A stretch of DNA of 64,000 nt from Methylacidimicrobium sp. B4 (lineage in GTDB: Bacteria; Verrucomicrobiota; Verrucomicrobiia; Methylacidiphilales; Methylacidiphilaceae): assembly GCF_017310545.1 (NCBI RefSeq), contig NZ_CP066203.1, forward strand, positions 1,426,001 through 1,490,000, in the 5' to 3' direction. This document shows, piece by piece, positions 43,535 to 51,851 of the stretch (the first letter of the stretch is position 1; each line of letters opens with the position of its first letter). Under the pieces are notes generated by a model that saw only the letters and a list, made by a program, of their open reading frames with translations, did no database searches and was not told the origin of the DNA. Position numbers and translations under genes: made by a program.

Positions 43535-43763
43535 GACTCGCGTTGTCGTTTCCTGTTCTCTCGTCGCATGGAGCAAAAACTGTGCCGACTGGGCTTCTCC
43601 GGGAATTCCCGATCGCTCTCGGAGAAAATGCTACACTTTGTCGGAAGAGAAACATGGCAAAAAGAAGCGGGGGCAGCAATGTGTCTTTTTTTATGCCACG
43701 GATGGGCTATGGTTGGATGCAGATCCGCCGCCGGGATTCGGAAGGCGGCTTCGGCCGGCAATA

Positions 43764-43838
43764 CGGAGTGTAGCTCAGCCTGGTCAGAGCGCTTGCTTTG
43801 GGAGCAAGAAGTCGCAGGTTCGAATCCTGCCACTCCGA
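43764..43838 (+). tRNA. tRNA-Pro (anticodon TGG)
   Basis: A 75-nt cloverleaf. The acceptor stem pairs CGGAGTG (43764-43770) with CACTCCG (43831-43837), discriminator A43838. The D-arm GCTC...GAGC and the anticodon stem CTTGC/GCAAG with loop TTTGGGA and TGG at 43799-43801 follow, then the T-arm GCAGG-TTCGAAT-CCTGC. CCA is not encoded. It is divergent from sufC and convergent with the ATPase gene 23 nt away. Confidence 0.96.
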
Positions 43839-43861
43839 GTGCGGGCGAACGGGTCGGTTCC

Positions 43862-44989
43862 CTAATGCTTTGACACGAGGCCACCCGCCAGCCCGGTATC
43901 GAGCCGGGCAAGGAAGCGCTCCTTGTCCCGAGCATGCCCAAAGGCCTCCTGGGCGCCGACGATCCCGGAGTGACAGAGATCCCACAAGGCATCGTCAACG
44001 TGCTTGCCTCCCTCCGATCCCACTTGGACGAACTCTTTGAGGGTGGAGAGGGATCCGCCCCGAATCGCTGCCGCCACGGCAGGATGGACAGGAAGGGTTT
44101 CGTAGAGAACGGCGACTCCCCTCCCGTCGAGGCGTGGCAGGACGGTTGGGGACAGGACCAGCCGCAGCATCGCGGCCACGCGCTCCGCACCCGTATTCGT
44201 TTCGCTTTGCCGCAGGGTGCGGAGCAAGCTTGCCACTCCGTCCGCCGCTCCCTCGGCTTCATGGGTCGCGAGCACAAGCTTTCCTGATTCGGCCAAATCG
44301 AGAGCCGCCTCGATCGCCGGGGTTTCGCGCAGGGGATCGATGGCCACCATGTCTGCGTCGCGAGCGAGGGGTGAGCCGAGTGCCCTCGCCATGTCGGGGA
44401 AGTCCCGAGGAGTCTCCCAACGGCTGATCCAGCTCCGTCCGGGTGGATAGGAGAAGCGGGCGGGCTCTTCCTCCAGTGCGAGGATGTGCCAGCACTCGAT
44501 GTTGCCCAACCAGGCAACGAGGCTTGCAAGGAGGGTGCTCTTCCCTGCGGCGATTCCGCCGGCAAGCAGGACCAGTCCCCGGAGGGCGCCCAAATGGCGA
44601 AGAGGGGGAGGAGCGGCCCGCGGGCTGAACGGGGGAGGAGGAAGGAGGGGGAAGAGGATCATGCCGGCTGGCGGCTTTCCCGCGGAGAAGCGACCGCGAA
44701 AGAGGATGCCGCCGGGGCCCGGGTAGCATGGGATCCGGCCGCTCCCTACGCGCTCTGCTGCGCTCCAGTCATCTCTCCGGGCCAGGGATTGTAACCAACG
44801 GTTCGCTTGCTCGGGAGAAACGGGAGGGAAGGGCAAGGGGCCGAGCTTCCCGTTCACCCGCGCCGCAGGCGCCTCGCCCCCGAAGAGATGAACGGCGGTC
44901 GCTCCGTTCGCAAGAGCCGATGCGAGAATCTTGTGGAGATCGTTCACAAAACGCCAGGATAGTCGGGTGCGTGCATCCTCGCTACCCAT
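43862..44989 (-). CDS. Divergent PilT-like secretion/retraction ATPase (second of a tandem pair)
   Basis: A 375-aa protein with the layout of PilT/PilU: an N-terminal PAS-like part (ATAVHLFGG.APAARVNGKL near residue 31) and a RecA-like domain with Walker A GGIAAGKST (residues 144-152). The Asp-box region reads ILALEEEPARF, and the Walker B position reads DADMVAIDPLRE where PilT has DPDVILVGEMRDLE, so the Walker B Glu is lost while ATHEA keeps a His-box-like His. ATG 44989 overlaps the partner gene by 46 nt. Type IV pilus retraction or a regulatory role are possible; no pil structural gene is in the window. Confidence 0.78.
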   Translation of the reverse strand: MGSEDARTRLSWRFVNDLHKILASALANGATAVHLFGGEAPAARVNGKLGPLPFPPVSPEQANRWLQSLARRDDWSAAERVGSGRIPCYPGPGGILFRGRFSAGKPPAGMILFPLLPPPPFSPRAAPPPLRHLGALRGLVLLAGGIAAGKSTLLASLVAWLGNIECWHILALEEEPARFSYPPGRSWISRWETPRDFPDMARALGSPLARDADMVAIDPLRETPAIEAALDLAESGKLVLATHEAEGAADGVASLLRTLRQSETNTGAERVAAMLRLVLSPTVLPRLDGRGVAVLYETLPVHPAVAAAIRGGSLSTLKEFVQVGSEGGKHVDDALWDLCHSGIVGAQEAFGHARDKERFLARLDTGLAGGLVSKH

Positions 44990-46236
44990 CGCGGTCGATA
45001 TCGAGCGCGCGCATAGGCCGCCTCCATCGTGATGCGGCTCTCTTGAAACAACCGCCACAGAGAGTCGTCGATCGGCTGAAAATGCCTTCCTTCGCCGACG
45101 TCGAGAACGCTCTCGATCCGCTCCGGCCTCGCGCTCGTCAAGGAAGCCGCGGCCGCCGGAACGTTCCGGAAGAGCTCGGTCGCGGCCACGCGCTCCTTGC
45201 CGGTGGCTCCAGGGACCAGCTCGAGCGCGATGATGGCCCGCAGCGTTCGAACGAGCAAGGAGCGGCTCGCCTCTTGGGGCATCTCAGCGCAGAGGCTCCG
45301 CAGTACCTCCGCCACCCCGCGAAGGCCGAGGGTCGCCATTACCAGCGCACCGCTGCGAGCCGTCTCCTCCACCAATAGCGGGAGAGTGCTCGGGCCTACG
45401 GAGACATCCAGAAGCAAGACGTCCGGATCCATGGCAAAGGCTGCGCGAAGCACTTCATCCCTCTCTCCGTGGAGCTCGGCGAAGGCGATGCGGACGGGTC
45501 GAGGTGGGTCGTCCTCCCAAGCGTGCTCCGGCAGATCCTCCAGAATGACGACCCGCCCGGGCCTCGAACGGCGGACTTGCCGGGCGAGTGCGGCAAGGAG
45601 CGTTGATTTTCCTTGGCCGGAGCCGCCGGCCACGAGGATCAGCCCCGAGGGAATCGTTGCCAACGGCATGGCTTCTTCCATTCCGAGATCGCGTAGCTCG
45701 GGTGCATGAGGAAAAAGGAGGCGAAAGCTAAGAAAATAGCCGGTTGCATCCCGGCCCACGGTCAGCCGGGTACGCAGCCGACCTCCGGCGTACGGGAGGG
45801 AAGCCCACCCCTGTCGGGCCAGCGCTTCTCTGCCGCAGGCCGGGAGGGTCCGCTCGACGATCTCCGCAATGTGCCGGACGGAGAGAGCGCTCCAGCCTCC
45901 GCCCAGGCTCCGGAGCCGTCCCTGGCGACGGCAGAGAGGAGGATGATTCGGGGCCAAATGGAGGTCTGAGCATCCCTGCAGAGCGGCTTCCCTCAGGCAT
46001 TGATCCACAAAGGGTTCCCCAGGAGCTCCGTGCGGCTCGCTTGTCTCTTGCCGCCGCAGCCAAGCCCTCTGAGTCGAATCGATCAATCCCTGCTCATGCA
46101 GGAGATCCGCCGCGTTCGCCTCGGGGAGGGTCGCCAAAGCGGCGCGTATCGCGGGAAGACGAGCCTCTTCGAGCCAGCGATGGCCGATGGCGGTCGCGAG
46201 AATGCGCTCGTTGCCTGAATCTTCCACGGTGGGCAT
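44944..46236 (-). CDS. Divergent PilT/GspE-like ATPase (first of a tandem pair)
   Basis: A 430-aa protein. An N-terminal segment resembles the T2SSE_N helices (NAADLLHEQGLIDSTQRAWL). The PilT-like SDLHLAPNHPP.CRRQGRL (residues about 91-108) and a RecA domain follow, with Walker A GGSGQGKST (204-212) and an Asp-box ILEDLPEHAW. The Walker B region is MDPDVLLLDVSVG (269-281), without the VGEMRD signature, and the His box is ATLGL in place of ATLHT. The Walker A is intact, so ATP binding is likely; hydrolysis is uncertain. ATG 46236 is divergent from hisB. The second ATPase overlaps its end. Confidence 0.78.
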   Translation of the reverse strand: MPTVEDSGNERILATAIGHRWLEEARLPAIRAALATLPEANAADLLHEQGLIDSTQRAWLRRQETSEPHGAPGEPFVDQCLREAALQGCSDLHLAPNHPPLCRRQGRLRSLGGGWSALSVRHIAEIVERTLPACGREALARQGWASLPYAGGRLRTRLTVGRDATGYFLSFRLLFPHAPELRDLGMEEAMPLATIPSGLILVAGGSGQGKSTLLAALARQVRRSRPGRVVILEDLPEHAWEDDPPRPVRIAFAELHGERDEVLRAAFAMDPDVLLLDVSVGPSTLPLLVEETARSGALVMATLGLRGVAEVLRSLCAEMPQEASRSLLVRTLRAIIALELVPGATGKERVAATELFRNVPAAAASLTSARPERIESVLDVGEGRHFQPIDDSLWRLFQESRITMEAAYARARYRPRWVARMHAPDYPGVL

Positions 46237-46374
46237 CCGACTCCGAACTCTAGCGGAGCGAGCAACCGATTCCAAGGCTGCGGCGGGGCCGAGGGGATGC
46301 GGCAAGAGCAGGGACCTGGGTCGCCTCGCCCGAAGACCATTGTTCTTTGCGGGGGAGGCGCCTTCTGCTACGGA

Positions 46375-46986
46375 ATGGGTGTGGCACCCCATCGAACAGC
46401 AAGGATTGAGCGATCGACGAAGGAGACGGAAATTTCCCTCTCGCTCGATCTGGATGGTTGCGGAAGAGGCGAGATCGGGACGGGCATTCCCTTCTTCGAC
46501 CACATGCTTGCGCTTTTTGCCCGCCACGGGCTCCTCGATCTCCAGGTGCGCGCCCGTGGCGATCGAGAGGTAGACTTCCATCACACGGTAGAGGATGTCG
46601 GCATCTGCCTTGGCCAGGCTGTGGAAGCGGCGCTCGGCGACAAAATTGGCATTCGCCGCTATGGATTCGCCTTGGTGCCGATGGACGAGGCATTGGCGCA
46701 GGCGGCGATCGACGTGAGCGGCAGGCCGTTCTTGGCCCTGAGAACACCCGATCTCCCCCCCCTCGCCCTTCTCCACGCGGGCGCATTTCCCGCGCAGCTG
46801 CTCGAGGAATTTCTCCGCGCAGTGACCGTGCACGGCATGCTGACGCTCCATCTGGAGATCCGGGCCGCCCGGGATCCGCATCACCTGCTGGAAGCGTCAT
46901 TCAAGGCCGTGGCGCGTGCGCTTGCCATGAGCGTGGAAAAAGACGGACGGATCGTCGACGTCCCAAGCACCAAGGGGGTCTTGTAG
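46375..46986 (+). CDS. hisB: Imidazoleglycerol-phosphate dehydratase
   Basis: It dehydrates imidazole glycerol phosphate to imidazole acetol phosphate, the step before HisC. The 203-aa protein has the two Mn-binding repeats: GIPFFDHMLALFARH with EVDFHHTVEDVGI, and later LHAGAFPAQLLEEFLRA with DPHHLLEASFKAVARAL. ATG 46375 precedes the conserved ARIERSTKETEI strand; an upstream ATG (46297) lacks homology. It is separate from hisC (23 kb away), so the his genes are scattered. The DHPS-like gene follows after 24 nt. Confidence 0.96.
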   Translation: MGVAPHRTARIERSTKETEISLSLDLDGCGRGEIGTGIPFFDHMLALFARHGLLDLQVRARGDREVDFHHTVEDVGICLGQAVEAALGDKIGIRRYGFALVPMDEALAQAAIDVSGRPFLALRTPDLPPLALLHAGAFPAQLLEEFLRAVTVHGMLTLHLEIRAARDPHHLLEASFKAVARALAMSVEKDGRIVDVPSTKGVL

Positions 46987-47010
46987 CGGAAAGGGGGAAA
47001 GGATCCGGCC

Positions 47011-47955
47011 GTGCTCTCGTTGCGTGATTTGGGCGCTCTGGCCAGCCGCCACGCTCCGCTGCTCGATCGGCCATCCCACGAGTTCGAGCTCCGGGGTCGG
47101 ACCTTCGGAGGCCGAGACGCAGCCGCTTGCCCCCAGCTCATGGGGGTGATCAATCTCTCTCCCGACTCCTGGTATCGCGAGAGCGTCGTGCTCACGCCCG
47201 AAGCCGCGATTCGGCGCGGGCAGCTCTTGGCCGATACGGGGGCCGTCCTTCTCGACGTCGGGACCGAGTCTTCCCTGGATTACGCCGCTCGAGTTGCGCC
47301 CGAAGATCAGATTCGCAAATTGATGCCAGTCATCGAAGGCCTGGTCGCCCGGCAGCTCCTGGTTTCGATCGAAACCTACCACCCTCTGGTGGCGCAAGCC
47401 GCCCTTCGCGCGGGGGCGGCGGTCATCAACTTCACCGGAAGAGAAGGTCTGGATGAGCTCCTTCCGCTCGTGGCAAAGGAAGACGCGGGGTTGATCCTCA
47501 ACTTTGTGGAAGGCGCCCATGTGCGCGACCCTCGTGCCGTCCGCTTATCGCACGATGCAGTCGGCGACTTGATGCCGTATTTCGCAGAGCGTTGCCGCCT
47601 CGCCGAAAGGGCCGGGGTACGCAGGCTCTGGATCGATCCGGGCCTCGGGTTTTACTATCCGAACCTTCAAGACGGGGCGGTGCGGATCGAGCGGCAGATG
47701 GAGATTTTCCTGGGAAGCTTCCGCCTGCACGAGCTGGGATGGCCGGTCTGCCATGCCCTGCCACACGCCTTCGAATGTTTCGAGGAGGAGGTCCGTTGCG
47801 CGGAACCGTTTTTCGCAGTTCTCGCCATTCTGGGACAGACCGATCTGCTCCGCACTCATGAAGTTGCCCGAGTGCTGGGGGTCGTTCGCGCGATGAGGCT
47901 TTTCAGCACTGGGCGGATGTCGGATCCTTCTCGTCGGGCAGGCTTCCCAGGATGA
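47011..47955 (+). CDS. Dihydropteroate-synthase-like pterin-binding protein with altered active site
   Basis: A 314-aa TIM-barrel protein of the pterin-binding family. Typical DHPS joins pABA to hydroxymethyl-dihydropterin pyrophosphate in folate synthesis. Here MGVINLSPDSWY (N48, PDS 51-53) matches the N-T-PDSF loop and DPGLGF (209-214) keeps the pterin Asp. But GGESTRPG reads GTESSLDY (84-91), the pterin Asp of 'VDTY' is Glu121 in SIETY, and the Lys of V-S-R-K is absent (HALPHAF, 248-254). R282 and H284 near the C-terminus are kept. Whether it still makes folate is uncertain. The start is GTG 47011; it follows hisB by 24 nt and overlaps ilvB tail to tail by 53 nt. Confidence 0.75.
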   Translation: MLSLRDLGALASRHAPLLDRPSHEFELRGRTFGGRDAAACPQLMGVINLSPDSWYRESVVLTPEAAIRRGQLLADTGAVLLDVGTESSLDYAARVAPEDQIRKLMPVIEGLVARQLLVSIETYHPLVAQAALRAGAAVINFTGREGLDELLPLVAKEDAGLILNFVEGAHVRDPRAVRLSHDAVGDLMPYFAERCRLAERAGVRRLWIDPGLGFYYPNLQDGAVRIERQMEIFLGSFRLHELGWPVCHALPHAFECFEEEVRCAEPFFAVLAILGQTDLLRTHEVARVLGVVRAMRLFSTGRMSDPSRRAGFPG

Positions 47956-49732
47956 TGTCATGCACGGTCATGCCCGCCGGGATCATCGGCAAGACATGTT
48001 CGGTGTAGGGCACGTGAACGTCGACGACGTAGGGGGTTTCGGCCGCCAGGAGGCGCTCAAGGGCGGGGCGAAGCTCTTCGGGCCGGCGAACTTCTTCTGC
48101 GGGAACGCCAAAGCCTTCGCAGATCCGATGGTAGCTCGGATAATGCCGCTCCACGTTCCGGGGATCGCCGAGAAAGGTGTGGGCGCGATTCCCGGCGAAG
48201 AAACGATCCTCCCATTGGACCACCATGCCCAGATGCTGGTTGTTCAGGATGACCGCCTTTGCCGGGATGCCCTCGGTAACGGCCGTGGCCAGCTCTTGGA
48301 TGTTCATCAAGAAGCTTCCGTCGCCGTCGATATCGATTACCTGTCGGTCCGGAAAGGCCACCTTTGCCCCTAAGGCCGCGGGGAATCCGAAACCCATCGT
48401 GCCCAGGCCTGAAGAGGAAAGAAAGCTGCGCGGCTGGATAAATTGGTAGAATTGAGCTGCCCACATCTGGTGTTGCCCCACACCCGTGGTGATGATCGCC
48501 TCGCCCTTCGTCAGGCGGAAGAGCTCCTCGACGACCTGCTGCGGCAGGATGGCGCCGGGCACGGCCCGGTAAGAGAAGGGATAGCGCGCCTTCCACTGGG
48601 CGATTTGCGCATGCCAGGGCTTACGATCCTTTTGCGGGTGCCGCTCGGCCTCGAGCATCGTGTTGAGACGCTCCAGAGCATCCCGGACATCGCCGAGAAT
48701 CGGTAGATCGGCTCTCTTGTTCTTATTGAGCTCGGAGCTGTCGACGTCCAGGTGGATGATGGTCGCGCGCTTGGCGAACTCCTCCACGTTGCCGGTCACC
48801 CGGTCATCGAATCGGACGCCCATGGCCAAGAGAAGGTCGCAGGCGTCGGCAGCGTAGTTCGCATAGACCGTTCCGTGCATGCCCAACCAACGGAGCGACA
48901 ATTCGTGCGTTTCGGGAAAGCAGCCGATTCCCATGAGGGTCGTTGCCACTGGCACACCGGTCCGTTCCGCGAAGCGCCGGAGCACTTCCCAAGCCTCGCC
49001 GGAGAGAATGCCGCCCCCGACGTAGAGCAACGGGCGCTCGGCTCTTTCCAGGGCAACCAAGATCGCCTCCAGCTCCTCGTCGGAAGCCCGTGGCACCGGC
49101 TTGCGTCCGCCGAAGGTTCCTTCGCGCGCCCTCGGCTGAACGGAGGCTTGCTGCACATCTTTCGGGATGTCGAGAAGAACCGGGCCGGGCCTCCCGGTCC
49201 GCGCGAGCAGAACCGCCTCCTGGACGATCGACGGAATATCATCCGCGGAGATGACCAGGTAGCTATGCTTGACGATCGGAAGCGTGAGCCCGAAGACATC
49301 GGTCTCCTGGAAGGCACCCCTTCCGATCATCTCCCGCTTCACCTGACCCGTAATCGCAACGAGCGGCACGGAGTCCATGTACGCATCCGCAATTCCGGTC
49401 ACGAGGTTGGTGGCGCCCGGGCCACTGGTCGCCATGCAGACCCCCACTCTCCCGCTGGCGCGAGCGTAACCCTCGGCCATGAAGGCCCCGCCTTGCTCAT
49501 GGCGGGGCAAAATCGTGCGAATCTTTCGGGAACGGGTCAGCGACTGATGGAGCACCATGCTCGCCCCGCCTGGATAGGCAAATACGGTATCGACCCCCAC
49601 TTTTTCTAACGCGGCGACGACGGCGTCGGCGCCGTTCTTGTAGCTTGCTCCAGCAAGCGCTGCCGGATGGGGAGAGAGGTTGCTGTGAGGGGAGGTCTTC
49701 TCCAAGTCCTTGCGGCTCATGATTAGGTCCAT
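47903..49732 (-). CDS. ilvB: Acetolactate synthase large subunit
   Basis: The ThDP enzyme that starts branched-chain amino acid synthesis by condensing pyruvate with pyruvate or 2-oxobutyrate. The 609-aa protein has the catalytic Glu in LPRHEQGGAFMAEGYAR, SGPGATNLVTGIADAY, the FAD domain and the ThDP motif GDGSFLMNIQELATAV with NNQHLGMVVQWE. The ATG at 49732 has AGGAG further upstream; ATG 49720 is an alternative start. No small subunit (ilvN) or ilvC is next to it. The 5' leader has a promoter and a perfect inverted repeat (49761-49780), suggesting regulated expression. Confidence 0.96.
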   Translation of the reverse strand: MDLIMSRKDLEKTSPHSNLSPHPAALAGASYKNGADAVVAALEKVGVDTVFAYPGGASMVLHQSLTRSRKIRTILPRHEQGGAFMAEGYARASGRVGVCMATSGPGATNLVTGIADAYMDSVPLVAITGQVKREMIGRGAFQETDVFGLTLPIVKHSYLVISADDIPSIVQEAVLLARTGRPGPVLLDIPKDVQQASVQPRAREGTFGGRKPVPRASDEELEAILVALERAERPLLYVGGGILSGEAWEVLRRFAERTGVPVATTLMGIGCFPETHELSLRWLGMHGTVYANYAADACDLLLAMGVRFDDRVTGNVEEFAKRATIIHLDVDSSELNKNKRADLPILGDVRDALERLNTMLEAERHPQKDRKPWHAQIAQWKARYPFSYRAVPGAILPQQVVEELFRLTKGEAIITTGVGQHQMWAAQFYQFIQPRSFLSSSGLGTMGFGFPAALGAKVAFPDRQVIDIDGDGSFLMNIQELATAVTEGIPAKAVILNNQHLGMVVQWEDRFFAGNRAHTFLGDPRNVERHYPSYHRICEGFGVPAEEVRRPEELRPALERLLAAETPYVVDVHVPYTEHVLPMIPAGMTVHDIILGSLPDEKDPTSAQC

Positions 49733-49760
49733 CCCGAAGGATCTGATTCTCCTGACATGT

Positions 49761-49780
49761 TTTCTTTCCGGGGAAAGAAA
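49761..49780. repeat. Perfect 9-bp inverted repeat at the likely ilvB transcription start
   Basis: TTTCTTTCC (49761-49769) and GGAAAGAAA (49772-49780) are separated by two bases. The palindrome sits just downstream of the proposed ilvB -10 element (49786-49791) and 28 nt before the ATG. It could be an operator for a repressor or a hairpin in the leader. Confidence 0.5.
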
Positions 49781-49785
49781 TGGCT

Positions 49786-49815
49786 ATATTAAGCGCGAAA
49801 TTGTTCTCCGTCCAG
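49786..49815 (-). promoter_or_regulatory. Predicted ilvB promoter
   Basis: On the minus strand CTGGAC (49810-49815) and TAATAT (49786-49791) are 18 nt apart. The -10 element is a fair match, the -35 weak. Transcription would start about 50 nt before the ilvB ATG, at the edge of the inverted repeat 49761-49780. Confidence 0.45.
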
Positions 49816-49877
49816 GCCGGACTTTTGCGGAAGGTCGGCTCACCGGAAGGGGAGAGGGAAAAGGCGGCGGATCGCCC

Positions 49878-49906
49878 TTGACAAACATTCCGGTGTTCCC
49901 TAGGGT
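49878..49906 (+). promoter_or_regulatory. Strong -35 and weak -10 promoter of rplM
   Basis: A consensus TTGACA (49878-49883) is 17 nt before TAGGGT (49901-49906). The expected start point (about 49913) is only a few nt before the rplM GTG at 49917, which implies an almost leaderless mRNA. It lies back to back with the ilvB promoter. Confidence 0.55.
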
Positions 49907-49916
49907 TTTCCTTCCC

Positions 49917-50348
49917 GTGAAAACGTTCAGTGCGAAACCCGCCGAAGTTCGGCGTTCTTGGTATGTCATCGATGCGGCGGGCCAGCCGGTTGGCCGGGTC
50001 GCCATGCGAGCGGCGGTCTTGCTCCGCGGCAAGCACAAGGCGGAATATACCTCCCATATCGACACCGGCGATCATGTGGTGGTGATCAATGCTGCGAGGG
50101 CGGTTTTTACCGGGAAGAAGGATGTGACGAAAACCTATATGCGGTATTCAGGCTTCATTGGCGGGCATCATTCCGATACGGTTCGGGAAGTCCGGGAGAA
50201 GAAGCCCGCGTTCTTGATCGAGCACGCCGTCAAAGGGATGATCCCTCACAATCGTCTCGGGAGAAGAGTCTTCCAGAAGCTCCACGTCTACCCGGGACCG
50301 GAACACCCGCATGCCGCCCAGCAGCCTCTGGCTGCGCCCAATTCGTAA
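49917..50348 (+). CDS. rplM: 50S ribosomal protein L13
   Basis: The assembly-initiating protein of the large subunit. The 143-aa protein has WYVIDAAGQPVGRVA near residue 15, GDHVVVINAARAVFTGKK, YSGFIGG, IEHAVKGMIPHNRLGR and LHVYPGPEHPHAAQQP. It starts at GTG 49917 (typical sequence VKTFSAKPAEV); the open frame upstream is not conserved. The start is only a few bases after the predicted transcription start. rpsI follows after 7 nt. Confidence 0.97.
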   Translation: MKTFSAKPAEVRRSWYVIDAAGQPVGRVAMRAAVLLRGKHKAEYTSHIDTGDHVVVINAARAVFTGKKDVTKTYMRYSGFIGGHHSDTVREVREKKPAFLIEHAVKGMIPHNRLGRRVFQKLHVYPGPEHPHAAQQPLAAPNS

Positions 50349-50355
50349 GCACCCT

Positions 50356-50751
50356 ATGACGACGCAAAGTGAATGGAAGGCGACAGGTCGACGGAAAACG
50401 GCCGTTGCCTCAGTGAGGCTCCTTGCGGGGACGGGAACATTTCAGGTGAATCGACGGGCGCTGGAGGACTATTTTCCGGAGGCGGCTCAGCGCTTGGCGG
50501 TCTACAGGCCGCTGGAGATCAGCGAAACGCTCAAGAAGTTCGACCTTGAAGCGCGCGTGCGCGGCGGTGGCCTGACCGGCCAGGCCCATGCCTTGAGCTT
50601 GGCGCTGAGTCGGGCGCTCGTTCGCTGGCAGCCCGAGATCCGCCCGAAGCTCAAGGAGGCCTCTCTCCTGACCCGAGATCCTCGGATGAAGGAGAGAAAG
50701 AAGTCCGGCCAGCCGGGCGCTCGGAAGCGGTTTCAATTTTCCAAACGGTAG
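50356..50751 (+). CDS. rpsI: 30S ribosomal protein S9
   Basis: The small-subunit protein whose C-terminal tail reaches the P-site tRNA. The 131-aa protein shows the typical ATGRRKTAVASVRL, the core GGGLTGQAHALSLALSRALV, and the basic tail ending in FQFSKR (usually SKR). It is 7 nt beyond rplM, the usual L13-S9 pair. ATG 50356 is the first in-frame ATG after rplM. Confidence 0.97.
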   Translation: MTTQSEWKATGRRKTAVASVRLLAGTGTFQVNRRALEDYFPEAAQRLAVYRPLEISETLKKFDLEARVRGGGLTGQAHALSLALSRALVRWQPEIRPKLKEASLLTRDPRMKERKKSGQPGARKRFQFSKR

Positions 50752-50819
50752 GGCGGGTCGGCTTTGCCGAACACGCCTGGGCGGGAGGCTCCTGCCGCGG
50801 TTGCGAAACGGATGGCATC

Positions 50820-51851
50820 ATGGGTTCGTGCCGAGTCGCCGTAGTTGGTGCGGCCGGGTATGCGGGGGAGGAGCTCGTACGGCTGCTGTCCCGCCATCCA
50901 GGGATTACTCTCTCGCTCTTGACCTCCCGAATGCATCAGGGAGAGCGGGCGAACGAGGTGATTTCCGGGCTTCCCGACTCGGCCGGGGAACTCGTGTTCG
51001 AGGAGCCGGAGGTTCGTCGCCTGTGCGAGGCCGACGTGATCTTCTTGGCCCTGCCGCATGGGGCTGCTGCGGAATATGTCATTCCGCTTCGGGAAAAGGG
51101 CAGGATCGTCGTCGACCTGAGCGCGGATTTCCGGTTGCGCAATCCGCGCCACTACGAGACGGACTACGGTTGGGCTCACCCTGCGCCCGCACTCCTTTCC
51201 GGGGCGGTTTACGCTTTACCGGAGCTCCATCGGGAGGAGATCCGGCGGGCGGATCTGCTCGCGGTGCCGGGCTGTTATCCGACGAGCGTCCTCCTGGGCC
51301 TCTACCCCGCGCTCACCGCCGATTGGCTGCGCGAGGAGGACATCGTGGCGAACTCCCTTAGCGGCACATCGGGGGCGGGCAGGCGGCCGGAAGTGGCGCT
51401 TCTCTTCAGCGAAATGAGCGAAAATGCCCGCCCTTATGGGGTCCCACGGCACCGCCATGTGGCCGAAATGGAACAGGAGCTCGATCGATTGGCGGGCAGG
51501 AAGGTCGGACTTGCCTTCATCCCACACCTGATTCCGCTCGCCCGCGGCATGCTTTCGACCATCGTCTGTCCGTTGCGAGCCGGAATCGGAGCCGAGGAGG
51601 CCCATGCGCATTATGCTTCCCTCTATCAGGGTGATGCGTTCGTTCACGTGTTGCCTCTGGGGACGCTTCCCGCCGTCCGAGATGTCGTTCGGACCAATCG
51701 TGCGGATATCGCCGTGCAATGCGATGAGGCTGGAGCCCGGCTGCTCGTGTTTTGCGCCATCGATAATCTCGGGAAAGGGGCTGCCGGACAGGCGGTGCAA
51801 GGGATGAATCTCCGGCTCGGGCTTCCCGAGGAAGAGGGGCTCTTGCGGTGA
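50820..51851 (+). CDS. argC: N-acetyl-gamma-glutamyl-phosphate reductase
   Basis: It reduces N-acetylglutamyl phosphate to the semialdehyde with NADPH. The 343-aa protein has the dinucleotide motif VVGAAGYAGEELVRLL, FLALPHG, DLSADFRL, and the catalytic Cys in AVPGCYPTSV (Cys152). The His of the HRHVAEMEQEL region is present. It opens the arginine gene series after rpsI (68 nt) and overlaps argJ by 4 nt. Confidence 0.97.
   Translation: MGSCRVAVVGAAGYAGEELVRLLSRHPGITLSLLTSRMHQGERANEVISGLPDSAGELVFEEPEVRRLCEADVIFLALPHGAAAEYVIPLREKGRIVVDLSADFRLRNPRHYETDYGWAHPAPALLSGAVYALPELHREEIRRADLLAVPGCYPTSVLLGLYPALTADWLREEDIVANSLSGTSGAGRRPEVALLFSEMSENARPYGVPRHRHVAEMEQELDRLAGRKVGLAFIPHLIPLARGMLSTIVCPLRAGIGAEEAHAHYASLYQGDAFVHVLPLGTLPAVRDVVRTNRADIAVQCDEAGARLLVFCAIDNLGKGAAGQAVQGMNLRLGLPEEEGLLR

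Noticed and set aside
46250-46986. A histidine operon around hisB
   Set aside because: Only hisB is here; its neighbours are an unrelated ATPase pair and a DHPS-like gene, and hisC is 23 kb away.
49700-49765. Short frame MSGESDPSGWT before ilvB as an attenuator leader peptide
   Set aside because: It has no Leu, Ile or Val codons and overlaps the ilvB start; there is no terminator/antiterminator pair.
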